DNA from: Parietaria judaica | Lineage: Eukaryota; Streptophyta; Magnoliopsida; Rosales; Urticaceae | Reading direction: 5' to 3' | Length of the DNA: 64,000 bases | Assembly: GCA_954871525.1 (NCBI GenBank) | Contig: OX940869.1 | Coordinates: 27,060,001 to 27,124,000 of the forward strand | Shown: positions 11,043 through 22,955 of the stretch, piece by piece | Numbering within the stretch: the stretch's first letter is position 1 | Layout of the letters: each line of letters starts with the position of its first letter | Position numbers and translations under genes: made by a program | Notes under the pieces: generated by a model | What the model was told of the DNA's origin: nothing | The model's input: only the letters and a program-made list of their open reading frames with translations | The model's database searches: none

Positions 11043-12348
11043 ATGGCCCCGAAAATGAGACGGAAAGTAACGGCAAAACGGGGCAAGCATTGGCGCGGCC
11101 CAGAAGACGAGGTCGAAGAAACGGTCCAAGAAACGGTCCCAGAGCCTCCACCGCCGCCGCCGCCGGAAAATGCTTTTAAGACGACTGCGGCAGAGACCCG
11201 CTACAAGCAGATATGCACGCGGAAACTGTGCTCCGAGCGTGGGTTCACAGAATTGCCGCTCGTATCAAATGCGGTGAATGACCTCGTCAACGCCAACTAT
11301 CAACGAAAGGGTTGGCAGGATTTCATGATCGAGCCTGTGAACGTGGCGTATCACAGCATTGTCTTCGAGTTCTACGCGGCCTTTCCCGACACAATCAAGG
11401 ATGGGTTCGTCTGGGTTCGAAATGTGCGCGTCCCCGTCACTTTGGAGACCATAAATGCGTACTTTGGCACTCCGAATCTGACCGTAGAGAAGGATCAACA
11501 CAATCATTACCCAGGTCCGAGGATGGAATTGGACAAGGCCTTTTACGACGACATGGAGGCGGTCATTGCGCAGCCCGGTATGCAATGGCATTCAAGAGCT
11601 GGGGAGTCTCGCCTTGTAAAGAGTCAGCTATCTGTGATCGGGAAAATTTGGATGTACTTTGTCGGTTACCATCTGTACCCGCATCTTCACTACACAGAGC
11701 TTCAGTTTGATTTTCTGAAGCTTATCTACGCCTGCCCAAAAGGGTTGAACATCGATGTCGGTCGAGAGATTCTCCACAACATGAACAAGGTCATCTATAC
11801 CACTGGGAAGAGCGCATTGGGATTCCCGTTCCTCATTTCTGGTCTTTGCATTAATGCCGGGGTATGTTTTATGCCGGTATTTGATTAATTTGTATGTTGT
11901 TATATTTTTTTTATCCTAACTTTGAATATTGAATTTGATTGTTTAGGTCGAGATTAAATATCTGGATCTCCAGTTTGCCAAAGGAGGTGACTTCGACGAC
12001 GCTTGGATACAGACATTGCATCCATCGGTGATTCACGCATCACGTAGACTCCAACATCTTGTGATTCAACCCGCCCAACCAGAGCCGGAGTATACGTACG
12101 ACGACATTCCCATGAGGGCGTATATGGCTCATAGTTAGCGAGCGATGTACAAGTTCATGAGTTACGACCGAAGCTACCGGATGGCTCAAGATCCGAACTT
12201 CCAGCCACCAAATCCGTATCCAGCTCCGGTCTGGCCTGCGGGATATCCTGACTATTATCCCTTTCCCAGAGAGGCAGGCGACTCTGGCAATTCACGCGGC
12301 GGAACGAACGAAGGTGGCGGTCAAGACGGGATGGACGAAGATGTGTGA
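11043..12348 (+). pseudogene. CACTA accessory protein, Transposase_32-like (putative plant transposon protein)
   Basis: Exon 1 (11043-11861) and exon 2 (11947-12348) join in phase through a GT-AG intron of 85 bp. The start is the ATG just after a pyrimidine-rich acceptor at about 11038. The protein opens with a basic, then proline-rich tail (MAPKMRRK...PEPPPPPPPEN). It continues with the globular region seen in the putative plant transposon protein family (Pfam Transposase_32), including RGFTELP, FYAAFPDT, VWVRNVRVPVTLETINAYFG and VGYHLYPHLHYTEL. The tail has RAMYKFM and ends in a glycine/acidic stretch. One in-frame TAG at 12136-12138 makes this copy a pseudogene. Its biochemical role is unknown; it is commonly found in large plant CACTA elements. 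Confidence 0.75.
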
Positions 12349-12660
12349 ACAATTTTTAATTATCTTGTTATTTTGTTTATTTTTCTTTATTTTTGAACAA
12401 TTTTTAATTATCTTATTATTTTTTTTACGTTGTTGAACAATTTACAGTTTAATTAGTATTTGTTGAATTTGGTTTTTATAATTTACAATTTATAGTTTAT
12501 TACTTTTTTTAAATAATGTTTAATTATTTTCCATATTTACTTAATTATTTAAATGTATTTCATTTTCGAAATAAAAATTGAAAAAATAATTTATTTACTA
12601 TGTTTATTTATTTACTTAAATACAGTAAAATACAATAATTAAAAATTTGAAATAATTTCT
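12349..12660. other. AT-rich spacer between CACTA genes
   Basis: About 310 bp of A/T runs after the Transposase_32-like frame and before the first internal repeat array. It may contain the polyadenylation region of that gene. No other structure is seen. Confidence 0.5.
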
Positions 12661-13270
12661 CCCACTAAAAATTCAACGACACAAAAAGGTGTCGTCGAAA
12701 GTCATATTAGCCGCAACAAACAATAATATGCCGCGGCTAAACCTGTCTAAAAATCAACCCGTAGCCTCTGTTTATTTTGAGACAGGTTTAGCCGCGGCAA
12801 ATTAGGTTTTGCCGCGGCTAATACTGGCTAAAAATCAACCCGTGACCTCTGTAAGATTTTGAGACAGGTTTATCCGCGGCGTACTATAAATCGCCGCGTC
12901 TGGTGATACGACGACAATTTTATGTGTCGTTCGATAGGATCCGCCGCGGCAAATTTGTTTTTGCCGCGGATAATACTGGCTGAAAATCAACCCGTGGCCT
13001 CTGTAAGATTTTGAGATAGGTTTAGCCGCGGCGAACTATAAATCACCGCGGCTGGTGATACGACGACACTTTTGTGTGTCGTTGGATAGGATCCGCCGCG
13101 GCAAATTTGTTTTTGCCGCGGCTAATACTGGCTGAAAATCAACCCGTGGCCTGTGTAAGGTTTTTAGATAGGTTTAGCCGGAGCGAACTATAAATGTGAT
13201 ACGACGACACTTTTGTGTGTCGTTGGATAGGATCCGCCGCGGCTAATAATAGTTTGCCGCGACGGATGTC
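12660..13270 (+). repeat. CACTA internal tandem array 1 (152-bp period)
   Basis: The marker AAAATCAACCCGT recurs at 12831, 12983 and 13135, a spacing of exactly 152 bp, with a shorter upstream copy near 12749. Each unit holds GCCGCGGC boxes and a hairpin of the type ACGACGACAC...GTGTCGT. The units look like subterminal CACTA repeats placed internally, between the first ORF and tnp2. Array 2 (28380-29075) is related but in opposite orientation. Confidence 0.85.
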
Positions 13271-13470
13271 GCAGATCTGAGTTTTTAAAATACGAACCTA
13301 TTATTTTCCTTCACTTTTTTCTCTATACTCTCCTCATACTCTATCCACTTCACACTTAGTCAACTTAGGCGACTTGGTTGAAGGATTTCAACTTTGTGTT
13401 CGCGGTTTGCCTACGGGAAGGAAAGGTATTATTTCTCAAAATTCCGGATCTTGTTAAGTAGATTTGCATT

Positions 13471-16400
13471 ATGGCTTCTAGAGAATGGATGAAAAATAGA
13501 TTGAGCGATGCTTACCGACGAGGTGTTCAAGAGTTTTTGGATGTTGTTAAGAAAAGGAGAATTGATTCGGTGTCCTTGTCTTATATGTGGAAATTTAGTT
13601 TCAAAATCGATGGAGGATGTCGAATCGCATTTATTTGCGTTTGGTATAATGAGTTCATATGATCATTGGTACTTTCACGGGGAAAAAATTCATGGTAGAA
13701 GAGTCGATGATTATGTACACGAACAAGACGTCGAAGAGGATGATGTGAATGGTATGTTGAATCGCTCCGAAGAGGATTATGTGGGACAACCGGAATTATT
13801 TGAGTCGATGGTGGGTGATTTTGAAGCTCCTTTGTTTGATGGGTGTAAGCGTTCGAAAATAGGGTTCTTGGTGACTTTATTTCATTTAAAGGCGGCAGGA
13901 GCTTGGTCAAATACTAGCTTTACGCTATTGTTGGAAGCTCTTCGGGATGTGCTTCCGGAAGGAAATATAGTGCCATTATCCATGTATGACGCAAAGAAGA
14001 TGTTGGGGTTGTTAGGTCTTAAGTTCGATAAGCTTCATGCATGTCCTAAGGATTGCGTACTGTATAGGAATGAGCATGAATGTTTAATGGAATGTCCGGT
14101 GTGCGGTGAGTCAAGGTGGAAGATAGGGAAGACGCCTCACGACGGTGTGAAAGGGGTTCCGCAAAAAGTATTATGGTACATCCCCCCGTTGACGCACTTT
14201 AAACGCATGTTTAACAACCCCACTCACGCAAAGAACATGATTTGGCACTCAAAAAACTGCAGTAATGATGGCGTTATAAGACACCCCGTTGATGCTGCAC
14301 AGTGGAAATCTTTTGACGCCCATCATCCGGAATTCAGCGCATGTCACAGGAATTTGCGTCTCAGTTTGGCCACCGATGGGATGAATCCATTTGGTAACAT
14401 GAGTAGTCGATATAGTGTTTGGCCAGTAATACTCATCAACTACAACCTCCCTCCGAAATTGTGTATGAAGCGTAAGTTCTTAATGTTGAAGCTTTTAATC
14501 TCGGGACCGAGCCAACCGGGAAATGACATCGATGTCTACTTGGCACCATTGATCGACGATTTCAAGATTATGTGGGAGGAAGGAATGACGATCATGGATG
14601 CACACCTTCAAGAAGAGTTCAGATTGAAAGCAATGCTAATGTGGACAATCAACGACTTCCCGGCATACACTAACTTGTCAGGTTACTCAGTTAAATGCAA
14701 AATTGGTTGTCTTGTTTGCATAACAGATACATGTTCGACCCGGTTGAAGCATAGGAAGAAGACAGTTTTTCTAGATCATCGGAGATTTTTACCGTTAAAT
14801 CACCCGTACAGGAAGAATGCGAAGAAGTTTAATGGACATCAAGAATTTCGAAGACCTCCAAGAATTTTAAACGGCGAAGATGTCTAAAAGTTGATTTGCG
14901 AAGAGACTTATCCGGTGCTCGGAAAAAGAAAAATTAGGGGTAAGAAAAAGTCGTATGAAGATAGACCGTTCAAGAAAGTATCAATTTTATATGAACTCCC
15001 GTACTGGAAGTCGCATTATGTTCGTCATTGTTTGGACGTTATGAACATTGAAAAAAATCTATGTGAGGCAATTGTCGGTACTTTGCTTGATGATCCAAAT
15101 AAAACAAAAGACGGGAAGAAAGCTCGAGAAGATCTCGTTGAATTGGGTATAAGACCGAATTTGCATCCCGAGACTCAAGGAAAAAAGACATTTTTACCAC
15201 CGGCTGTGCACACGTTATCTCGAGCGGAACGAAGGAAGTTTTGTGAATGGCTTGCGGCCGTAAAAGTTCCCGAAGGTCATTCGTCAAACTACAAGATGTT
15301 TGTATCTATGAAGGATTTGAGACTTATCAGAATGAAGACTCACGATTGTCATATGTTGCTTCAACAAATACTTCCTCTTCCTTTGCGAGGTTTTTGTCAA
15401 AGGAAGTTCGATATGCCAATTCCAAGTTTTGTGAGTTTTTCAACAAAATTTGTGCCAAAACACTTAAGATATTGGAACTCGACGAGATACAGGCGGACTT
15501 GGTTAAAACCCTATGCATGCTCGAGATGTTCTTTCCACCCTCATTTTTCGACATCATGATTCACTTAACTGTTCATTTAGTACATGAAGTGAAGTTTTGT
15601 GGACCTATATTTTTATGGTGGATGTATCCAATTGAGCGATATATGAAAGTCTTGAAAGGGTATGTGAAGAATTACAATCGGCCAGAAGGGAGCATTGTCG
15701 AGTGTTATATGGCAGAGGAGTCGGTTGAGTTTTGTGCTGAGCATTGCGCGAAGGCTCCGCCAATTGGGGTACCTAAACTCGCCGTTGCGGAATCAAAAGG
15801 CTTATCCTCAGGTAATAATTTGATATATTATAATTTCATTTATAATTAATAATAAGTATGATGTTTTAATGCGCAGGAAATCCTTCAACTGTCAACCGAA
15901 AAGAATGGGAGCAAGCCGTTCTATATGTATTGCACAATTCACCCGGTATGGAGCCCTTTATTGATGTGCATGTGAATGAGTTGAGGCGTATTTATCCAAA
16001 AAAGTCAAAAAATGAAAAATGGCTACAAGAAGAGCACAACCGTACGTTTCCAAAGTGGTTCGATGGATATTTATATCCAAGAAGAAAGCATTATGATGAG
16101 TCCCTATTAAAGATCTCAGGTGGCCCTTCACAAGTAATAATCAGGTACACATCGTGGTACGTTAACGGATACACGTTTTACACAAGGGAAAGAGACAAAA
16201 AACACCCCGTGCAAAACAGTGGTGTTACATTATTTGCGGAAGGAATGCATGTTGCGTCGGCCAAGGATAAGAATCCAGTACAAGCTATTATGAGCTACTA
16301 CGGCTATGTAGAAGATATTTGGGAGCTAGATTATTGTGGTTCGCGAGTTGCATTGTTTAAGTGCAAATGGGCGGACAACAACTACGTAAAAGTCGAGGAT

Positions 16401-16646
16401 GACGGAGTTACAGTTGTTGACTTTAGACAAGTGGGCTACGCTAACGATTCATTTATAATGGCATCCCAAGCAAATCAAGTGTTTTATGTCTCGGACCCGA
16501 TTGATCTAGAATTATCTCTCGTCGTGCATGTGAAGGCGAAAAACGTAGAAGAATATTTCGACGAAGAAGCCGTAGACATCACAACCATCGCACCATTTTC
16601 GAAGAAGCTACCGAGCATTGATGAGGTTGATAATTTTGATGATGAT
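13471..16646 (+). pseudogene. CACTA transposase, tnp2 family (TNPD-like), interrupted
   Basis: In order the frame shows a Transpos_assoc region (REWMKNRLSDAYR..., then IRCPCLICGN...HWYFHGE), the tnp2 core (CPKDCVLYRNEHECLMECPVCG; VLWYIPPLTHFKRMF; SLATDGMNPFGNMSSRYSVWPV; LMWTINDFPAYTNLSGYS), a DUF4218 region (HLTVHLVHEVKFCGPIFLWWMYPIERYMKVLKG) and, after an intron at about 15811-15876, a DUF4216 region (GVTLFAEGMHVASAKDKNP...YYGYVEDIWELDY). Breaks are an extra base near 13555, a TAA at 14885-14887 and a frame change near 15400. A Gypsy element inserted at 16646, and the last codons and stop lie at 27426-27476. tnp2 proteins cut and join the CACTA ends; this copy is inactive. Confidence 0.93.
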
Positions 16647-17300
16647 TGTTGATGTGAATAATCACGACCAACTGTCACAAAGTGATAGCACTCCGTTTGC
16701 GATGAATACCACGATGCATCTTAACTATCCGAGATAAAATCCACTTCGGTGAATAAAGATACGAGATGAAAATTTGGTAAAGACTTGATCGATAATAAGG
16801 AATTTGTATGTTTGATTGATAATAAAGCGAATACAGAGTGAAAAGTTAGTGTAGGACGTAGAACAAGATGAATGTGCCTTAAGTTACTTCGTAGGCTTTA
16901 TTTATAGCCTGTATTACAACGTTTATCTCCTAGAAATTAGTAACGGCTAGTAGAATGAGCTAGTTCTTCCTTTTCCTCTTCTTTTGCCACCACGTGTAAA
17001 GTCTTGACGACGTGGTAATCGGTTTTTCTCCACGTGGAGGACTCTGGATATGGTCAATAAAGGGGGAAACGCCTGTTATCCCGGGTTGCTTGGTCCTCGG
17101 GAAGGCTGCTCGGTCCTCCTGGGCTTGGTCTTCGGGAAGACTTGGCTTTGAAGTAGATTCTTGACGGACTGAACGTGCTGGGTTAATTATTGGGCCTGCT
17201 GGTTTGTTGTGAGGCCCAACTTTCTACTTCGTTTACGTCGTTGGGTGTAGTTTCGTCTTTCGATGTCGTTTTTCGGGGAGGGTGAAATCCTGCATCATCA
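16647..17300 (-). repeat. Tat element 1, 3' LTR (left in window)
   Basis: 654 bp, TGTTGATG...CATCATCA on the plus strand. It differs from the other LTR at 12 positions with no indels (1.8%), so insertion was fairly recent. On the minus strand a TATA box reads GGCTATAAATAAAGCC, at about 16892-16907 in plus coordinates. Confidence 0.96.
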
Positions 17301-17312
17301 GTGATCCCCCCA

Positions 17313-17341
17313 GTTCATTAAGTGATTATCACTTGGTGAAC
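17313..17341. repeat. Hairpin next to the polypurine tract, Tat element 1
   Basis: GTTCATTAAGTGAT (17313-17326) pairs with ATCACTTGGTGAAC (17328-17341) with two mismatches. On the retrotransposon's sense strand it lies directly upstream of the polypurine tract. A different hairpin occupies the same place in Tat element 2. Confidence 0.75.
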
Positions 17342-17785
17342 TATTGTGTCGATGGCGATTATTTTCCTCTGATCACAAAGGATGTGGAAACTTGAGATAT
17401 TTTTGCCAAAAATTTTTTTTTGAAGGAATTGTTAGCTTCTTTTTTGGCGCGATCCTTATTTTTCAAATATGAAAATTCAAAATGTTTGGTTTCGGACTGA
17501 ATTAATTCATGGGGGGTGTTTTTAGGGTTTGCATGGGCTGTACATGTGGCGTGCTTGGATTAGCCTAGCGTATCCTCTTTTCTCTTTTGGTTTCTTGCGT
17601 CGAGTTTTGGGCCAATCAAGACCTTGATTTGACAACGGTCTTGACTGAATGGATTTGAGGCTGACACGCCTATTTCGGAGGTGATGGGGGTCTATTTAGC
17701 CTCTTCGGCTTCGATGCCATGATTGTGGCAGTTTTTGGAGATCGTGGAGAGTGGTTTTGAAGAGGCGGTTTTTGCAGAGGTGAGT

Positions 17786-17794
17786 TTATAAACT
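17786..17794 (+). promoter_or_regulatory. TATA-like box upstream of the antisense gene
   Basis: TTTATAAAC lies about 60 bp before the ATG at 17854, followed by a CT-rich leader. This is consistent with a separate plus-strand promoter for the antisense gene. The assignment rests on position only. Confidence 0.4.
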
Positions 17795-17853
17795 CTTATT
17801 TTGTTCTCTTCTTCGCATTTTTCCTCTTCTTCTTCTCTCTACATTACGAAGAA

Positions 17854-20336
17854 ATGTCTGCCTCTGGTTCGAAGAGCGACTCCTTCCAGGCTGATGGCTC
17901 TCTCTCGGTGATTACTCCGACCTATCTTCGCGAGCTCTGGAGCCTGTACAACGTCCCTGATTTTATCGAGACAGAGGTCCCGGGCGCGATGGATCGAGCT
18001 TTCGATGAGAAGCCGGGGTGGTCGTGTGTTTACGAGGCTTTCTTTGAAGCCGGGGTTGGGTTTCCCCTTCCTGACGTGATCGTCGAGTTTCTTCAGCACA
18101 TCGGCTTGGCTCCTGGGCAGTTGGTCCCAAACGCCTACCGGAATCTCGTGGGTCTAGGGGTCATGTCACGGGAGAACAGGGCGGTCCTCACTGTTGAGGA
18201 TCTTGTTCGCCTTTATTACCCCAAGAGTGCTGGGAAGTCTTCAGGGAGGTTCTTCTTGAACGGGAAGATGGGGAGGATCCTCAAAGGAACTCCCGACGTG
18301 CGAGGAGGGTGGACGGAGAGGTTTTTCTTCCTCAGAGATGTTCGATCTGAGGCGCTGAAACCTCCGAGATGGAGTTCTGGCCCTGGTGGGCTTTGAAGGC
18401 TTACTTTGGTGCCTTGTAATTTTCGTCATTTTTGTCTTTTTCCGCTCTGATTGTTGAATCATTTTTGCCTTTCAGCGACCAAGATCGTGGTACCGAAGGC
18501 TGATCAGAGGTTCAGAGGGCTCAAGAAGATTCTCGCTCCAAAGAACGGGTTGGATTGGAACGATTTTCCAGCCAGCAGGATTCGGGCCTCTGGGTATTGG
18601 AAATTCCGGACCGACGCGGGTCAAGTGTTCTCAGTTCCTCCTTTATCCGCCCTTGGTAGGTTCTTTTTTACGTCGTAAGGTTTTTTATCGGTATAATCGA
18701 GGTGTGTTTTTCACCTCGTTTTCTTTGTCTCGCAGCGCCTGAGGAGTCTATGAAGTCCTCGAGCAGCTAGCAATCGTCTCCTGATCGTCGTAAGGACCCC
18801 ACTCTGCTCGTTCCTCACGTTTCATCCGGGACCGATGAGACTCCCGAAGACATGGCGTTAGAGTCGTTGGTGGCGAAAGCGCAAGAGGCTCAGTCATCTC
18901 AGCGGGTCAAGGTGGAGACCGAGGTGGTGCTTGATTCCAAAGCACGTTCTGAAGCGGGTAATGAAGGGAAAGTTATTTCCACGAAGTCGTCGAGTGACGT
19001 TGTTCCTCGGTCGGATAAGCGTGATCGTTCCCCCGACCGCACCGAGGTGAATGTTGCTCCATCCAAGAGAGGCAAAGTGATTCCGGAACGTCAGGCGCCT
19101 CGCATGAGGTCAAACCCTCAAGGGTATGCTGCGCCCCCTAGTCGGCAGGATGAGAAGCTGAAGGCCCCGGTGATTCGCAAAGGAAGCAGTAGCCGTTCTG
19201 GATCTGGGGATCGCCAGGGGGTCCAGACCATCTCAATTGACTTCGCGAGTTCGCATTCTCTTGTTGATTCTCCCCGGGAATCCTCGCGCTTTGTGGCTAG
19301 CTCGGCTCGCCGGGGACATCCCCTCGATGTACTCTCATTATCGCACGGTAGGGAGTACGAGATGACTGCCCATAACGGCGTGAAGGTAATCTCTATTCCA
19401 TTTTTATGGAGGTATTTGTTTATCGAGGTGTTTCTCACCTCGGATTTCTCGATGGCAGTTTCTGACGGTGATGAACGAGATGGTTCTCGCTTACGAGAAG
19501 GGTGTTGCGGCCTTGAAACTTCAGCTCAGCGAGGCGGGGTCCGACGGTCGCCTAAAGGAAGCCGAGACCCAGCTCGCCATCCGAGAGAAAGAGGTGCGGG
19601 ACGTCCAAGGGAAGCTCCGAAAAATCGAGGAATGCCTATATTCTTCGCGATTAGATGCCGACTTCCAGAAGGAGACGGCCCAGAAGCTGCAGGCCCAGGT
19701 TTCCGAAGATTGTGGCAAGTGTCGCGCCCTTCGGGACGAGGTGTCGTCACTTCGGGCTGAAGTGGCTAGAGTCAAAGCTCTCGAACGGAGTTTGAAGGCG
19801 GCGCGGGAAGGCCTGCTGAAAGCGACGGAGGAGCTCCAAGAGGCCAAAAGCGAGGTGGTCTCTGCAACTCGCCTTGCTGTGCAGAAAGTCTCTGAGAAGC
19901 ACAATAAGAAAATTGAACGCCGCAATGATACCATCGCTAAGCTCGGGCTCCAGCTCGCCAAATTCACCTCGGCTGAAGGATCTCAAGGTAAATGCCCAAA
20001 CCTTCTTCGTGGTCTTTTCAGAGTTGCTACGTGCGTAGGAGTCTTCGCTGGAATGCTTACTATGGGTTTCATTTCCCAGGTGGTGTTCCTCCTCGTGCCG
20101 TCATGTCCGGATCCTCTCCGGCCTCGAGTCCCACCTCGGCTCGCCCTGCCGCCACCTCGAGCGTACACTGTGACCCCAATCTCCCCGTTGAAGAGAAACA
20201 GGAGGAGGCACTTGATGCTACCGCCGGCGTGGAGGGTGCCTTAGGCGTTGGGCTTGGCGAGGATGAGGTCGTGGGTGATGATCTGGAGGAGGAAGAGGCC
20301 GGGGACCGCACCGCTGAAGTTGACGAGGAAGTTTAA
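17854..20336 (+). CDS. Antisense extra gene of Tat element 1 (Transposase_28 / putative gypsy-type transposon protein), five exons
   Basis: Exons are 17854-18385, 18476-18655, 18736-19385, 19459-19987 and 20080-20336. All four introns (90, 80, 73 and 92 bp) are GT-AG, and every junction keeps the frame, giving 716 codons including the stop. One in-frame TAG (18768-18770) interrupts exon 3. Exons 1-2 carry the globular region of the Pfam Transposase_28 family (FPLPDVIVEFLQHIGLAPGQLVPNAYR...; GRFFLNGK; FFFLRDV). Exon 3 is basic and serine-rich, exon 4 a long coiled coil (ELQEAKSE, heptads), and exon 5 an acidic tail. It runs against gag-pol, between integrase and the 3' LTR. Extra antisense ORFs are known in Tat elements; their role is unknown. 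Confidence 0.8.
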
Positions 20337-20999
20337 ATAGCTCGGGGACTTCCCCTTTTTGTTATTTGTTCTTCTTTTTCCATTTCCATCTAGTTTAAGA
20401 CAATGTGTACCTTTTTTGGTTGGGAGTCTGACCTGGGTACTTTGATATTTGGATATTTACGTCTTTTTTGGTCGGGAGTCCGACCTAGTTGTGGTCACTT
20501 CGTCTTTTCGAGGTGATCTTTGCTGTTCGAAACTCTATGTCCTTCAATAAATTCTCATTTTGTCGTCCTTCCTTTGCTTCTTTGTCTACCTCCTATACCC
20601 CGGTATTTGGTTTGCTTTTAGTCCCGCGCAACTCGATCGATCGATCCTGTAGACGTTTCTTTTCGGGGTCGTTCACGTCGGGGAGATTCTGAGTGTCAAT
20701 GCGGCCGAGACATAAAGGCTTTAGGGAGGATTTTCTCGACGTGCTTGTATGACTCGAGGTGCTTTGATATGTTTGTAAGCACTTTACCTCGTTTTCGGGG
20801 TCGATATTGGTATCGAATGGTTAGAGCTGGGCTGTTCCCATGCTCTCTCCCCGGGGGAGATATAACAAAGAAGAGATAGAGTGTAATCGAGATGTTTATT
20901 GAAGTTGTGGGGAATCGGGCTGTGCCTGCGTGAGGCTGCCTACATACCCGCGTTTGCCGGGATCAAGCCACTACGTAGTTCGGGGTGATATTTATTCTA

Positions 21000-22955
21000 T
21001 TAAGAATAATATCTTTTTAGGTGTTGGGTATTCCAACTTTGAAGGACTTTCAGTCCATCCGAATTGATGAGTCTGTACACGCCGGGCTAAACTATTTCGG
21101 ACACTATGTATGGTCCTTCCCAGTTTATCCCCAGCTTTCCAGCGTTTAATTCCGAGGTGTTTTGAAACACCTTGCGAAGTACCAAGTCTCCTACTTTGAA
21201 CGAGCGGGGTCGAACTTTTGAGTTGTAGTATCTTTCAATTACCCTTTTGTAGTTTACGATCGTACACAAAGCTCTTTCTCTTCGTTCTTCGATGTAATCG
21301 AGTTGGTCTTTTAGCATTTCTTCGTTTTCGTCCGGTTGATCCGGGCAAAACTCTCATCTTAGGCTTAGGGATTCTGCTTCGGCTGGTACCATTGCTTCGG
21401 ATCCGTATACCAACGCGAAGGGTGTTTCCCCGGTGGCTCGGCGAGGTGTGGTTCGGTATGCCCAGAGCACCCTGTTTAACTCTTCGGGCCATCTCCCTTT
21501 CTTGCTATCTAGCCTCTTCTTGATCCCGTAGATTATCGTTCGGTTTGCCACTTCGGAGTGTCCGTTCCCTTGTGGGTATCTCGGAGTCGAGGTGTTAAGG
21601 GAGATTCCTTGTGTGGCGCAAAAATTTTTAAATCTGCTTGAGAGTAATTGCGGCCCGTTATCTGCAATGATCTCCTTCGGGAGCCCGTATCTGCAGATTA
21701 TGTTTTTCTACACGAAATTTTCCGCGTCTACATCTTTTATGTGTGCATAGGCCTTGGCCTCTACCCACTTCGTGAAGTAGTCGGTTGCTATTAGTAAGAA
21801 CCTTGTTAATCCTTTTGCTGCCGGCATTGGTCCGACGATATCCATCGACCATTTTATGAATGGGTATGGCACCATGACCGAAGAAAACTTTAATGCGGGT
21901 TGCCTGATTGTAGGTGCGTGCTTTTGACATGCATCGCATTTTCGTACATGCACTTCGCTATCCCTCAGCATTGTGGGCCAGAAGAATCCTTGTCTTTTGA
22001 TTTTGTTAGCCAAAGACCTTCCTCCGGAATGGTTTCCGTAACTTCCCTCGTGCACTTCGCGGATGACATTCTTTGCCTCATCCTCTCCCAAGCATTTGAG
22101 GTATGGTCCGCTGAAACTTCGTTTATAGAGCGTGTCGTTTATTAGGCAAAATCTTGAGCTTTTGGCCCTCAATTTTCTGGCTTCTTGCCGATCCCGAGGT
22201 GTTTCGCCACCACGTAGGAATCTGATTACTGGAGTTCTCCAGTCTTCCGGGTTGAGTTCGATGTTGTGCACCGTTAGGTCGATGCTTGGTGCATCTATAG
22301 TTTCTACCGAGATGATGCATTTCACTTCGGGGTCCGAGGTGGATGCCAAACCTGCCAGTGCGTCGGCCTGTGCGTTCTCGCTTCTCGGGATCTGGTCTAT
22401 CTCGACCTTTTCAAACATTTTGATCAGTTGGTTTACCACGGTTAGGTAGGCACTCATTCTTTGGTCTTTTGCCTCGTATTCCCCCGCCCGTGCTAGTTTG
22501 AGGCCGGCGATTATGGCTTCGTATTCGGCTTCGTTGTTTGACGCCTTGAAATTGAGGCGGAAGGATTGTTCTATCACCTCGCCACTTGGAGTTACGAGGT
22601 GGATTCCTACGCCTGATCCGTTTTGGTTTGACGATCCGTCTACTTTCACTGTCCATGCTTCGTCGGCTGACTCGTCTTCGGGTTTCTCGGTGTTAAGTTC
22701 TACAACGAAATCAGCTAGGACTTGCGATTTAGCGCACGTCCTTATTTTGTATTCGATGTCGAATTCACTGAGTTCTATTGCCCATTTGGTCAACCTTCCG
22801 GATTGGTTTGGACTGTGTAGCACCGATCGCAGTGGCTGCAGCGTCATTACCACGATTGTGTGTGCTTGAAAATATGGTCTCAACTTTCTTGCCGCCGTGA
22901 TGAGGGCAAGTGCCACCTTCTCCATGGTAGGATATCGGGTTTCTGCGTCCTCTAG
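21000..22955 (-). pseudogene. Tat element 1 second RNase H and integrase
   Basis: The minus-strand frame from about 22925 ends the RT-linked RNase H (SGRLTKWAIELSEFDIEYK) and then shows a second, archaeal-type RNase H (WTVKVDGSSNQNGSGVGI; NNEAEYEAIIAGL). The integrase follows with an H2C2 zinc region (HEGSYGNHSGG...CDACQKHAPTIRQP), the core (WSMDIVGPMPAAKG...TDYFTKWVEAKAY; ADNGPQ) and a tail (FKVGDLVLRKVFQNT...WEGPYIV). The frame ends with LKRYYS and TAA at 21000-21002. There is a stop after the core near 21708 and further breaks near 21354 and 21087. It would integrate the cDNA; this copy is inactive. Confidence 0.9.
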
